From the NCBI GenBank assembly GCA_949294395.1, contig CASFGU010000029.1, positions 1 to 64,000 of the forward strand: 64,000 nt of DNA, read 5' to 3'. This DNA comes from an uncultured bacterium. GTDB lineage: Bacteria > Cyanobacteriota > Vampirovibrionia > Gastranaerophilales > Gastranaerophilaceae. Below, piece by piece: positions 10,376 to 18,821 of this stretch. The notes under the pieces were generated by a model that saw only the letters and a list, made by a program, of their open reading frames with translations, had not been told where the DNA came from and ran no database searches. A program made the translations under genes and the position numbers. Numbering within the stretch: the stretch's first letter is position 1; every line of letters begins with the position of its first letter.

Positions 10376-10678
10376 ATGTCAAAACCTGTTTCAAAAGCTA
10401 TTTACAAAATTGCAGAAAAAAGAGGCTCAAGCAAGATTGTTATTTTTACAGACAAGCTAAAAATAGATGGTAATATTTATAAAAAAGACGGGCACTGCGA
10501 GGAATGCCATGAGGATATTCTTGCACTGGAAAATGCGCTTGTCTGCCGTCTGAGTGATTACTGTACCTGTGATGAAGATAACTGCGACTGTGATGACTAT
10601 GTATGCTTCCGCTACGACTGGCTGAATGTTAATGTTGATGAGATTGTAGCATTTAGTATCCTTGATGAGGATGATTAG
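10376..10678 (+). CDS. Hypothetical small Cys- and Asp-rich protein
   Basis: I do not recognise this 100-residue protein. Its middle has HCEECHED (about 41-48) and a second dense run CTCDEDNCDCDDYVC (about 63-77), which could bind zinc or another metal, or a cluster. The C-terminus is acidic (ILDEDD). There is no signal peptide, so it is probably cytoplasmic. An AGGGAG-like GGGAGATTTTTT stretch precedes the start. It follows the pilin by 75 bp but its function is unrelated as far as can be seen. Confidence 0.7.
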   Translation: MSKPVSKAIYKIAEKRGSSKIVIFTDKLKIDGNIYKKDGHCEECHEDILALENALVCRLSDYCTCDEDNCDCDDYVCFRYDWLNVNVDEIVAFSILDEDD

Positions 10679-10682
10679 TATG

Positions 10683-10702
10683 ACCTCCCTTAAAAGGGAG
10701 GT
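10683..10702. repeat. 20-bp perfect palindrome
   Basis: ACCTCCCTTAAAAGGGAGGT forms a 9-bp stem with an AA loop. The identical 20 bases occur at 48722-48741, so it is a repeated element and probably also a transcription stop for the gene ending at 10678. Confidence 0.8.
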
Positions 10703-10716
10703 TATACTGAAGCTTC

Positions 10717-11195
10717 TTAAGGGAATAGACTAGTACGCAAATGGTACAAGTTTATTTTCTTATTAAGTCTATTTCTTTTCTTTTGTTGCGAAGCAAAAGA
10801 AAAGAAAAGAAATAGACGAAAGAAAAGAAAACACGCGACCAAAAGAAACGAGTCAGCAGAAGATACGAAAGTAGTCGTATAGTTAAAACTAAAATTGTTA
10901 AAGAGGTTAGAAAAAGGGTTCCGCACCTTCCTTTGACCGACCTACAGGTCGGTAGGGTGTGCGTGTGCGATAGCACGATAGCACACCACTAGAGGTTGAA
11001 GGCTCTGCCTTCAACTACTTTCATTTGATTCCGCGGCGCGCAGCGACGCTGTAAACGATTGCGTTTTTTCTCTTTCTTTGGTTCGTTTCTTTCTCTTTTA
11101 ATTCGCAATAAAAGAGAAAGAAATGAACATACAAAAAAATAAAATTAATAAAAGAAATATGATAGTGCCATTTGCGCACCAGTCTATTCCCTTAA
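10717..11195. mobile_element. 479-bp non-coding element with 31-bp terminal inverted repeats
   Basis: The ends 10717-10747 and 11165-11195 are inverted copies matching at 28 of 31 positions (outer part TTAAGGGAATAGACT). Inside are a long hairpin with arms GTCTATTTCTTTTC and GAAAAGAAATAGAC (about 10767-10816), a GTTGAAGGC / GCCTTCAAC hairpin near 10994, and a further long hairpin (GTTCGTTTCTTTCTC arms) near 11082-11128. About 180 bp from 10950 are almost identical to 24685-24860. No transposase or credible ORF is present. It looks like a MITE-type or structured intergenic repeat; mobility is inferred from the copy number only. Confidence 0.8.
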
Positions 11196-11266
11196 ATTAT
11201 CCTGTGCTAACGCAGTGCCGCATTTTATAAAAAATTATTACAATTTCAATCCGCAAAACCATGCAA

Positions 11267-11294
11267 AAAACCGCTCTTTTTTAAGAGCGGTTTT
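11267..11294 (-). terminator. Intrinsic terminator of the small winged-helix gene
   Basis: Perfect stem AAAACCGCTCTT / AAGAGCGGTTTT (11267-11278, 11283-11294) with a TTTT loop, 25 bp past the stop codon at 11319. Confidence 0.85.
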
Positions 11295-11318
11295 AAAATT
11301 TTTTCCAAAAACTGAAAA

Positions 11319-11525
11319 CTATTTAAGTCTTACGTTTACAGAAGAACCTTTTTTAGAAATTTCAACTTTGTCTTCTCTGGCTAACCAGCCAAGACCTAAG
11401 TCTGCAAAGTTACCTTTAAGATCTAATTCTTTTTTGATTTTTGAGAATGTAGTTTCGCCGTTGTTGTTAAGATAGTTGTAAATCTGTCCGGCAGACATTC
11501 CGATTTGTTCTTGTAATTCTTGCAT
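11319..11525 (-). CDS. Winged helix-turn-helix protein, DUF2582 type
   Basis: The 68-residue protein starts MQELQEQIGMSAGQIYNYL and has GLGWLAREDKVEI near residues 45-57, a pattern I associate with the small winged-helix family PF10771 (DUF2582). These are presumed DNA-binding proteins of unknown target. I chose the internal start at 11525 because AGGAGG lies 6 bases upstream; the longer frame beginning at 11558 has no such site. The gene stands alone with its own terminator. Confidence 0.8.
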   Translation of the reverse strand: MQELQEQIGMSAGQIYNYLNNNGETTFSKIKKELDLKGNFADLGLGWLAREDKVEISKKGSSVNVRLK

Positions 11526-11688
11526 TTGATACCTCCTACTTTTCTTACAATGCACCATAAAGTATTTACTTCTATGCTTAAATAATAGACTAAATTTTTA
11601 AAAAAGGCAATAGTATATAAGGATTAGATTACCTGTATAAATTACACTTATTTTTATGATAAAATAATATAAAAAGAGGATTGTGTAA

Positions 11689-14600
11689 TTGATTATTGAC
11701 GGCACCATATCGTCCGGCAAAACGGAATTTTTAATCGGGAAGTATGCGGAATTGTTAAATTCCGGAGTTGATGCTTCAGAGATTCTGGTGCTTGTTCAAA
11801 ACTCCAATCTTAAAAATAAATTTATTGAAAAAACTCTTGAAAAATTAAATATAGAATGCTTTGAAAAACTTCAGGTGCATTCGTTTTTTTCGCTTGTCTA
11901 TAACACAATCTGCGACAACTGGGCGTTTATTGAAAACGGCAATCCTTTTGACAGACCTGCTGTTCTGCCGAACCTTGCGGGGTTAGAAATTTCACAATTT
12001 GTACTTAATGATATTTTAAAATCTGTCCCGTTCAAGGGATATAATTCAAAAAAGTCGCTTTTGCATCAGCTTTTTAGAAGATATTCTTTGATTGTGCAGA
12101 ATAATTTAACCGATGATGATGTAGAATGGCGTTCGCGGGTTCTCGGCGAAAGTTTTGCGGATGACGCTAAGATAGCCTTAAAAAAACTCCTTGCAAAAAC
12201 CCTTTACCTGCGTGATTTCGATTATTTAAGACAGGGGCTTGTTTTTAATTATATTTATAAAAATACAGAATATTTTGCAAACATTAAATATCTAATTCTG
12301 GATGACGGGGATGAGATTACGCCTATATGCTACGATTTTATAAAATATCTTGTGCCGCAGCTCAAGGATATTTTTGTGGCATTTGATTCAAAGGGCGGAA
12401 GCCGTATAGGGTATCTTAGCGCTGACAGAACTGCAGTGTGGGCGTTTGAAAAACTTTTGAACCAGCCGGTGACTGTAATTGATACTAATACTGAGTTGAG
12501 ATTTGATGCAGAAACAATTTTTAATAATGTTACAAAGTGTGAATTTAACACTTTAAATCATTTTACAATCCAATCACCTTCAAAGCGCTCAAAAATGATT
12601 GAACTCGCAGCTTTGAAAATTAACGAACTATTAAAAAAGCAGGTTCTTCCGTCTGAAATTTCGATTATTACTCCGGTGATTGACGAGATGTTGAAGTTTG
12701 GCTTGAAAGAAAATCTTAATAAGCAGGCAGAACTTTTATTTTTGTCAGGCAGCGAAAAACTTATTCAAAATCCGCTTGTGCTTTCGGCGGTTACTATTTT
12801 GAAACTAAATACTTCTTTGAGGGAAAAGCTTACCGAATTTGACCTGCGTCCTGTATTAACTAATTTTCTCGGGATTCCTCTCAAATACTGTCGTGAGGTT
12901 CTCACGTATTTTGACCGTACAAAAGAACTTGCTGATTTTGAGTTTGCTTCGGAAGAGCACAATTTGAAATATCAGAAATTAAGGGAACTTGTCGCGAAAT
13001 TCGCAGCTGACAGGGCAAAACTTTCCGAGCAGGTTTTTGAAATTTACAATGAACTTGCAGAACTCACTTCTGTTGATGCTGTTCAGTTAAATAAGTTTAA
13101 CTTTTTTATAAAACAGCTTCAGGATTTTGAAAATATTTTCGGCGCGGAGGTTCTGAAAAGGAAGGAAGAAATTTTAACCCGTATCGAAAACTCAATTATC
13201 TCTGAAAACCCTTATTCAGTTCTTGAAATCGGTGAGAGGCAGCTTGCTGTCGGTACACCGCAGAAGGTTATTGATAATCAAATCCGTACAAAATACCAGT
13301 TCTGGCTTGACGTTTCAAGCGATGAGTGGATAAAATCAGACACCGGCCCTTTGTATAACGCCTGGGTATTCCAGCGCGGATGGAGCAAGGATGAGTATAC
13401 TATTGAAGATAACATTGAACTTGGCAGGGAAAAAACAGCCAGGATTTTGAGAAAATTAACCCTTGCAGCTGATGAGAAAATTTTTACATATTCCAGTCTT
13501 TTTGACGGAAACGGTGTGGAAAATTTTGGCGGAATTGAGGAATATATTGTAGTGGATAAGGAGGTGCTGCAGCAGGGTCAGAATGACACAGCTCCACCGC
13601 GCCCAATTGTTCCGCGTGATGACCAGAAGCCGGTACTCGAATATGAAAGCGGGCAGATGGCAATTTCTGCTGTTCCGGGGGCCGGCAAGACCACTATTCT
13701 TCTTGCGCTTATCCTTAAGCTTCTTGATAAAGGCATAAATCCTGAAAATATTTTTGTAATGACTTATATGGAATCTGCCGCAAGAAATTTCCGAGAACGC
13801 ATCAAGGCGGTGAGAGAAAATTTAAACCAGCTCCCGAATATCAGCACAATTCACGGGCTTGCATTAAGAATTCTGAAAGAGAACGGAAATTTTGAACGCC
13901 TCGGACTTTCTTCGGATTTTGAAATTTGCGATGATACACAGCGTTCAAGAATAGTCAGAGAAATCTCTATAAAAATGAAATTAAAGAAAAATGAAACAGA
14001 TGAATTTGACAGGGCAGTTTCGGTTTTTAAGATAGGCGGCGGAGTGTTAAGACCGGAAGATACGGGGGCGTGTTCTGATGCAAAGATTAAAAAGTTTAAA
14101 GAGTTTTTTGAAAGGTATCAGCAGATTTTGCGGGAAGCAAATTTGATTGACTATGACGATATGCTTATTTCATCTGTTAGGCTGCTTGAAGAAAATGAGG
14201 ACATCCGGAAGTATTATCAGGATTTGTGTGCATATATTATTGAAGATGAAGCTCAGGATTCTTCTTCAATTCAGCAGCGGTTAATTAATATTTTGAGCGC
14301 AAGGCACAAAAATCTTATCCGCTGCGGCGATATTAATCAGGCTATTACAACAACTTTTACTAACGCGGATGTCAAAGGTTTTAGAAAATTTATTTCAGAG
14401 AGTCAGAATGTAAGTATGAACTGTTCGCAGCGCTGTACAAAAGATGTCTGGATGCTTGCGAATAATCTTCTTCTCTCCTCTGAAATGAGAGAGGAAACAA
14501 AAGAAGCGTTTTTTCATATCCTGATGAATCCTGTTGAAGGCAGAAATCCCGTCAGTGAAAACGCAGTGTCCGGTCATATTTTTGAAAAACCGCTTGAAGA

Positions 14601-15573
14601 ACGTAACTTTGTTCTTCGAGAGATAAAAAATGCCTTTCGCAAAAATCCTAAAGCTACATGCGGAATACTTCTGAGAAATAATTTTCAGGTTGCACAGTGG
14701 ACAGCGTTTATTAATGACAGCGGCTTAAAAAGTATTACGAGGAGTGAATGCCTTGAGCAGAAGTCAATTTTCAGGGCAATTTATGCTGTTTTAAGTATGA
14801 TTTTGAAACCTTTTGACAATGAGGTGATTGCTGATAATTACGAAATTCTCGCAGAACTCGGATTTTATAAGCAGCGGCTCGGCGTTGAAATCAGAAAGTA
14901 TGAAAATCCGTTTGTGCAGATTGACTGTGATAACTTAAACAATCCGTATCTGGAACAGTTTTACTGGGATTTGAATTACTGGCTCTATTTCCCGCACCTT
15001 ACGGTTGATGAACTCGCTATAAAAATCGGACTGTATTATTTTACAGGTGAGATTGAAAAATCAAATATCTACCTTATTTCAACATTGATAAAAAGAATAA
15101 GTACAAATACAAAAGGTTTTGCTCAAATTGTCGAAAGGTTTGCAGAGCTTGCTAAGAAAAACAGTCTGAGCGGATTTAAATTTTTCTCGGAAGAAGATGA
15201 AAGCGACAGAGGGTTTCTGGAAGGCAAAGTCCAGATTATGACGCTTCATAAATCAAAAGGTGACGAGTTTGATTATGTTTTTCTGCCGGAGATGACAGAG
15301 AAAAATCTTACAATAGATTTTGATAAAATTAAACTCAAAACATCTGACTTTATGGAAAATGTAAAACGGCTGAATCCTTCTTACAAACCGAAATCAGAAT
15401 ACGAAATGAAGCAGGAGCTGGTTGCAGAAAACCTCAGGCTTTTGTATGTTGCAATTACCAGAGCAAAAAGAAAACTCTGTTTTTCTGTTTCTAAAAAAGC
15501 TAAATCTTTTGAAAAAATTGTTGCGCAAGAGCCGTCTGTGATTTTTGATATGCTGGAGGTGAATTATGATTAG
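11689..15573 (+). CDS. Large UvrD/Rep-like helicase with two P-loop halves
   Basis: The 1294-residue protein begins at TTG with GAGGA 8 bases upstream; ATG alternatives would lose the first P-loop. The N-terminal half has GTISSGKT (5-12) and a Walker B-like LILDDGDE (about 202-209). The C-terminal half is a full UvrD-type superfamily 1 motor: AVPGAGKTT (about 660-668), EDEAQD (about 852), RCGDINQA, TLHKSKGDEFDYVFLPE and LYVAITRAKRKL. It overlaps the nuclease gene by eight bases. The pair resembles AddAB/AdnAB-like end-processing enzymes, but no nuclease domain is fused here, so the exact role is inferred. Likely cytoplasmic, in double-strand-break repair or DNA defence. Confidence 0.85.
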   Translation: MIIDGTISSGKTEFLIGKYAELLNSGVDASEILVLVQNSNLKNKFIEKTLEKLNIECFEKLQVHSFFSLVYNTICDNWAFIENGNPFDRPAVLPNLAGLEISQFVLNDILKSVPFKGYNSKKSLLHQLFRRYSLIVQNNLTDDDVEWRSRVLGESFADDAKIALKKLLAKTLYLRDFDYLRQGLVFNYIYKNTEYFANIKYLILDDGDEITPICYDFIKYLVPQLKDIFVAFDSKGGSRIGYLSADRTAVWAFEKLLNQPVTVIDTNTELRFDAETIFNNVTKCEFNTLNHFTIQSPSKRSKMIELAALKINELLKKQVLPSEISIITPVIDEMLKFGLKENLNKQAELLFLSGSEKLIQNPLVLSAVTILKLNTSLREKLTEFDLRPVLTNFLGIPLKYCREVLTYFDRTKELADFEFASEEHNLKYQKLRELVAKFAADRAKLSEQVFEIYNELAELTSVDAVQLNKFNFFIKQLQDFENIFGAEVLKRKEEILTRIENSIISENPYSVLEIGERQLAVGTPQKVIDNQIRTKYQFWLDVSSDEWIKSDTGPLYNAWVFQRGWSKDEYTIEDNIELGREKTARILRKLTLAADEKIFTYSSLFDGNGVENFGGIEEYIVVDKEVLQQGQNDTAPPRPIVPRDDQKPVLEYESGQMAISAVPGAGKTTILLALILKLLDKGINPENIFVMTYMESAARNFRERIKAVRENLNQLPNISTIHGLALRILKENGNFERLGLSSDFEICDDTQRSRIVREISIKMKLKKNETDEFDRAVSVFKIGGGVLRPEDTGACSDAKIKKFKEFFERYQQILREANLIDYDDMLISSVRLLEENEDIRKYYQDLCAYIIEDEAQDSSSIQQRLINILSARHKNLIRCGDINQAITTTFTNADVKGFRKFISESQNVSMNCSQRCTKDVWMLANNLLLSSEMREETKEAFFHILMNPVEGRNPVSENAVSGHIFEKPLEERNFVLREIKNAFRKNPKATCGILLRNNFQVAQWTAFINDSGLKSITRSECLEQKSIFRAIYAVLSMILKPFDNEVIADNYEILAELGFYKQRLGVEIRKYENPFVQIDCDNLNNPYLEQFYWDLNYWLYFPHLTVDELAIKIGLYYFTGEIEKSNIYLISTLIKRISTNTKGFAQIVERFAELAKKNSLSGFKFFSEEDESDRGFLEGKVQIMTLHKSKGDEFDYVFLPEMTEKNLTIDFDKIKLKTSDFMENVKRLNPSYKPKSEYEMKQELVAENLRLLYVAITRAKRKLCFSVSKKAKSFEKIVAQEPSVIFDMLEVNYD

Positions 15574-16198
15574 TTTTTCGCCCAATATGTTTAAAACTTT
15601 TGCGGACTGTCCTTATAAATATTATCTTAAATATATAAAGAATTTTTCAATGCCTCAGCCTGCGTCGTATTTTGAAAAAGGTAAAAAGATTCATGCGCTT
15701 GCAAACTATTATCTGCGCGGGGATGATATTTCAAAAATTATTAAAGGTTTGAGCGGGCAGGAACTCGAGGTTTGGAATAAGCTTTTGGATAACGAGTTTT
15801 TTCAGAAAACCTATGTAAAATCAGAGTATAACCTTTCCTGTAAAATCGGCGGCTACTGGGTTGGAGGTCGGCTTGACGCTCTTATGCGCAACGGGGAAGA
15901 TTATTTTATACTTGACTATAAAACAGGGGCAATCCCGAAAAATTCTGAAACTGATTTTCAGACTATGGTTTATTTAGTATGTGCGGCAAGAAAGCTTAAA
16001 AAATATAATTCACTGAAATTTATCTACATAGATTTGAAAAATGATAAGAATTGCATAATCGAATTAACGCCGGAGCGTAAGGAGCTTTATGAAAACGCTC
16101 TTAAAAATGCCTGCGAGTTTATTTCCAAAGCAGAAGAATACCCGCAAAATCCGGACAGATGCCGTTTTTGCGAGTATTCAAAGCTGTGTAATATTTAA
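15566..16198 (+). CDS. PD-(D/E)XK nuclease, RecB/Cas4-like, with Fe-S cysteines
   Basis: The 210-residue protein has the nuclease core GGRLDAL (about 99-105) and ILDYKTG (about 114-120), the D and D-x-K of the PD-(D/E)XK fold. A cysteine near the N-terminus (ADCPYKYY, C15) and three at the C-terminus (CRFC and LC, about 199-208) make the four-cysteine set that holds an iron-sulphur cluster in AddB and Cas4. Its ATG overlaps the helicase stop by eight bases, with GGAGG upstream, so the two proteins are probably made together and act as a complex. Confidence 0.88.
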   Translation: MISFSPNMFKTFADCPYKYYLKYIKNFSMPQPASYFEKGKKIHALANYYLRGDDISKIIKGLSGQELEVWNKLLDNEFFQKTYVKSEYNLSCKIGGYWVGGRLDALMRNGEDYFILDYKTGAIPKNSETDFQTMVYLVCAARKLKKYNSLKFIYIDLKNDKNCIIELTPERKELYENALKNACEFISKAEEYPQNPDRCRFCEYSKLCNI

Positions 16199-16611
16199 TT
16201 TGAAGTGCACACCGCAGGATTGTTCAGTAGTTTACCGAGTGTCGCGGAGAGTGGATCTGTGGTAGTTACAGACGCACTGCCTGATGAGTATGAATTTGTT
16301 CCCAAGCCTTTATAGCTGTCAGCAATTTCTTTAATTTGTTCATTGTTAAAGTTGCATGTTGTGTTTCCATACAATATAACCTGACATTTGCCGTCCTCTT
16401 TCCCTACGATTTTATTTGTTAAGGTTATGTTGCCAATAGGGGCTTTGGTTGTTTCGGTGTAAGGCAGACATTTGTCAAGCTTTGACACAAATTTAGCCGA
16501 GAAAAGTTTGTCGGATGTGTTTACGCCTGCAAAACTGATACAGTTTGTTGAATACCCGATGAGTATTGCTCCGACAGCCAGCATACCAATGATTACATTA
16601 GTTGTTTTCAT
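16195..16611 (-). CDS. Secreted Cys-rich protein, paralogue 1
   Basis: The 138-residue protein has an N-terminal hydrophobic stretch (about 6-28, VIIGMLAVGAILIGY) that acts as a signal or anchor. The rest is polar, with cysteines in DKCLPY, GKCQV, TTCNF and AVCTSN. The pattern F..KLDKC.PY.E, DGKCQ, and NNPAVCTSN recurs in the gene at 16706-17077, so they are paralogues. Function is unknown. It overlaps the convergent nuclease gene by four bases. Confidence 0.75.
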   Translation of the reverse strand: MKTTNVIIGMLAVGAILIGYSTNCISFAGVNTSDKLFSAKFVSKLDKCLPYTETTKAPIGNITLTNKIVGKEDGKCQVILYGNTTCNFNNEQIKEIADSYKGLGTNSYSSGSASVTTTDPLSATLGKLLNNPAVCTSN

Positions 16612-16705
16612 ATTGCTCTCCTTTCATTTTCAGGTAAATAATAATATATTTTCGAGAATTTATCAAGAATTATAACTATTTAAGGAGTATTCTGTTTTTT
16701 ATTTA

Positions 16706-17077
16706 CTATTTAGTTTTTGGCAGTATGAAGTTTGTGCTGGCATTTGAGGTGCAGACTTTCGGGTTATTGATGTATTTGTTAAACACCATCATCTGTTTTT
16801 TGTAGGCGTTGTAAGAAAATCCTTCTTCTTTTACCCGTTTATTATACGTTGTAATTGCGCGGCTTATTGCCTCAGCCTGAGAGGATGACAGCCGGCATGT
16901 GTAGTATTCAGCATTCATAACACATTTACCTTTATCCATACCGGAGATACTGCTGGCGTTTTCCGAATATTCTGTACAGGTTAAGAGGTTTTTTGCAAAC
17001 TCATCCGAAAAATCTGCCGCTGATACATAAGAGCCGGCAGCAAGCAGTGTTAATAGAAAGCTAAGTAATTTTTTCAT
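16706..17077 (-). CDS. Secreted Cys-rich protein, paralogue 2
   Basis: The 123-residue protein has a clear signal peptide (MKKLLSFLLTLLAAGSYVSA, cut near residue 20). It then has C34 in LLTCTEYSEN, MDKGKCVMN, YTCRLSSSQAEAI and NNPKVCTSN. Four cysteines and the closing NNPxVCTSN align with the gene at 16195-16611, although the two differ elsewhere. Both are probably periplasmic or exported, with two disulphides. The genes are in tandem, about 95 bp apart, and point the same way. I recognise no family. Confidence 0.78.
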   Translation of the reverse strand: MKKLLSFLLTLLAAGSYVSAADFSDEFAKNLLTCTEYSENASSISGMDKGKCVMNAEYYTCRLSSSQAEAISRAITTYNKRVKEEGFSYNAYKKQMMVFNKYINNPKVCTSNASTNFILPKTK

Positions 17078-17103
17078 GTAAACTCCTTTTTGTTAATCAG
17101 TAT

Positions 17104-17136
17104 ATAAAAAGAGCCCTTGAAAAACAAGAGCCCTCT
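17104..17136 (-). terminator. Imperfect terminator hairpin after the rplL region
   Basis: AAAGAGCCC... / ...GAGCCCTCTTT around an AAAAA-containing loop, with G-U pairs and flanking A and T runs. On the minus strand it is downstream of rplL, separated from it by the repeat-bearing stretch. Confidence 0.5.
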
Positions 17137-17192
17137 TTAATTTCTGTATTTGCAGATTTATTCAAGACGTGCCGTGGCCGCCAAGGCTCACA

Positions 17193-17466
17193 GTCGCACT
17201 TGCAAAAATCCGCTTCTTGGATTTTTGTTTCACTCGGACAAGCCGCTCATTACGCTAACGCTGTCATCCGCTAATGTCCTCGCAACTTCGAGTTCCACTC
17301 ACTACATTCGTTTCACTCTACACAAAATCCGCTTCTTGGATTATTTGCAACTCAAAACTTTAAATTCCACTTCATAATTTTATTCAAAATTATTTCGTTC
17401 CATAAAGTTTTTTGTCTGGACGTGCTAGGTTCGCTGCGCACACCGTCGCACTTGCAAAAATCCGCT
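17193..17466. repeat. Short direct repeats in the rplL 3' region
   Basis: A perfect 22-base direct repeat, beginning GTCGCACTTGCAAAAATC, lies at 17193-17214 and 17445-17466; the second copy runs into the rplL stop codon. A third partial copy (AAAATCCGCTTCTTGGAT) is at 17324-17341 and matches 17204-17221. The 17137-17464 stretch holds no gene that I can see. Confidence 0.7.
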
Positions 17467-17842
17467 ACTTAACTTCAACTGTAGCGCCTGCAGCTTCAAG
17501 CTGTTTTTTGATAGCTTCAGCATCTTCTTTTTTGATGCCTTCTTTAACAGGTTTTGGAGCGCCGTCAACTAAGTCTTTAGCTTCTTTCAAACCAAGACCA
17601 GTGATAGCTCTTACTTCTTTCAATACAGCGATTTTGTTAGTGCCTGCAGAAGTTAAGATTACGCTTACTTCAGAAGCTTCTTCAGCTGCTGCTTCGCCTG
17701 CTGCTGCCGGAGCTGCTGCTGCAACTGCTACTGGAGCTGCTGCTGATACGCCGAATTTTTCTTCCATAGCTTTTACTAATTCAGCTGCTTCTAACAAAGT
17801 TAATTTTTCAATTGATTCTAAGATTGATTCTACGTTGCTCAT
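17465..17842 (-). CDS. rplL: 50S ribosomal protein L7/L12
   Basis: L7/L12 forms the ribosome stalk and recruits translation factors. The 125-residue protein starts [14 protein letters not shown], has the Ala-rich hinge (about 34-56), and ends with the factor-binding domain [24 protein letters not shown] chose the internal ATG because AAGGAG sits just upstream; the longer frame to 17920 is non-conserved. It follows rplJ by 98 bp on the same transcript. Confidence 0.96.
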   Translation of the reverse strand: MSNVESILESIEKLTLLEAAELVKAMEEKFGVSAAAPVAVAAAAPAAAGEAAAEEASEVSVILTSAGTNKIAVLKEVRAITGLGLKEAKDLVDGAPKPVKEGIKKEDAEAIKKQLEAAGATVEVK

Positions 17843-17940
17843 TATTTTTTCTCCTTTAATTATTTTTTGTTTTGTACGTAATTTTTGTTTTGTTCCAGCC
17901 GTTTCCGGTCTTTTATACACTCTGGACGGCGGAATTATAA

Positions 17941-18471
17941 CTATGCAGCGGCTTTTTCTTTCTGATCTCTGACAGCTGCAACAGCGCGTGTAAGCGATGC
18001 CATAACTGCATTAACAGCACCGACAATACCTGATGCAGGTGAGTTGATAGAACCGAGCATTTTGGCGTAAAGTTCTTCTTTGGAAGGAAGATTTGCAAGT
18101 GCTTTTGTTTCTTCTACTGACAAAAGTTTGCCATCAAGAACAGCACCTAAGATTTCGCCTTTTTTGGTATCTTTAATAAATTTAGATACAATTTTAGCAG
18201 GGCTAACCTGATCTTCAAACCCGAAGGCAACAGCCACAGGACCTTTGCAAAGATCAGCAAGCGCTTCAAATTCAGTGCCTTTGATAGCAATTTTTGCTAA
18301 AGTATTTTTGGTTACGGTGTAGTCGCCGCCTTCTTTCTGAAGATTGCGTCTGAGGTTGGTAATTTCTTCTACCGAATATCCTTTATACTCTGTTACAACT
18401 GCTACCTGAGCTTTTTCAAATTTAGCTTTCATTGCATCTATTTTTTCAGATTTGAATGCTTTAGTTGACAT
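17941..18471 (-). CDS. rplJ: 50S ribosomal protein L10
   Basis: L10 anchors the L7/L12 stalk. The 176-residue protein has the family pattern [25 protein letters not shown] in its start, NTLAKIAI (about 60-67), and a C-terminal helix for stalk binding ([20 protein letters not shown]). L10 normally represses its own operon by binding the leader, and a leader of that kind lies upstream at 18601-18775. The rplK-rplA pair that often precedes rplJ is absent here. Confidence 0.96.
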   Translation of the reverse strand: MSTKAFKSEKIDAMKAKFEKAQVAVVTEYKGYSVEEITNLRRNLQKEGGDYTVTKNTLAKIAIKGTEFEALADLCKGPVAVAFGFEDQVSPAKIVSKFIKDTKKGEILGAVLDGKLLSVEETKALANLPSKEELYAKMLGSINSPASGIVGAVNAVMASLTRAVAAVRDQKEKAAA

Positions 18472-18600
18472 TTTTGCTCCTTTTTATTTGTAACTTATTT
18501 TATCGACCTTGTTTTGCCCGAACACTAAAAAATTTTGCTTATCCAGTATCCGGAACCGCAAAATTACACAGGCAAAATAGTATTATTATAATGACTGATG

Positions 18601-18775
18601 CAACCTCGATTAGCTGTTTTACCATTTAACCGTAAGGGGGATGTATTTAGACTACTTCCGGAACAGAATTCCGACCCGTTCTGCCTATCTCTGGCCGCCT
18701 TCAGTGAACACATCCGGTGCGCCTTCAGTGTGGACATCCGGTCTGCCAGACCCCGACGGACTAATTGTCTGCGGT
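18601..18775 (-). ncRNA. L10 (rplJ) leader RNA, enlarged
   Basis: Reading the minus strand, CCGCAGACAATTAG near 18762-18775 and CTAATCGAGGTTG near 18601-18613 match the AGAC-x-AGG ... CCT-x-CGAGG core of the autoregulatory L10 leader; ATTAG and CTAAT pair to close the stem. The stretch between, about 145 bases, is larger than in the familiar Bacillus form and contains a 24-bp tandem duplication (18697-18720 and 18721-18744). L10 would bind this RNA to limit its own synthesis. Assignment is by motif, not by covariance search. Confidence 0.6.
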
Positions 18776-18785
18776 TTACTGTTTT

Positions 18786-18813
18786 ATAATATCAAAAAAT
18801 TTTTTTTAATCAA
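18786..18813 (-). promoter_or_regulatory. Candidate promoter of rplJ-rplL
   Basis: On the minus strand, TTGATT (18808-18813), a 16-bp AT-rich spacer, then TATTAT (18786-18791), about 10 bp before the L10 leader begins. Confidence 0.45.
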
Positions 18814-18821
18814 GTATTTTC

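Noticed and set aside
10683-10702. ACCTCCCTTAAAAGGGAGGT as an insertion-sequence end
   Set aside because: Two identical copies exist, but neither is paired with another end or a transposase; a terminator-type palindrome is simpler.
10717-10976. Two short minus-strand ORFs inside the first inverted-repeat element
   Set aside because: They run through the hairpin arms, have a low-complexity Phe/Ser/Leu-rich content and no start signal.
17843-17920. Longer N-terminus for rplL
   Set aside because: The added residues are not conserved and the Shine-Dalgarno site supports the internal ATG.
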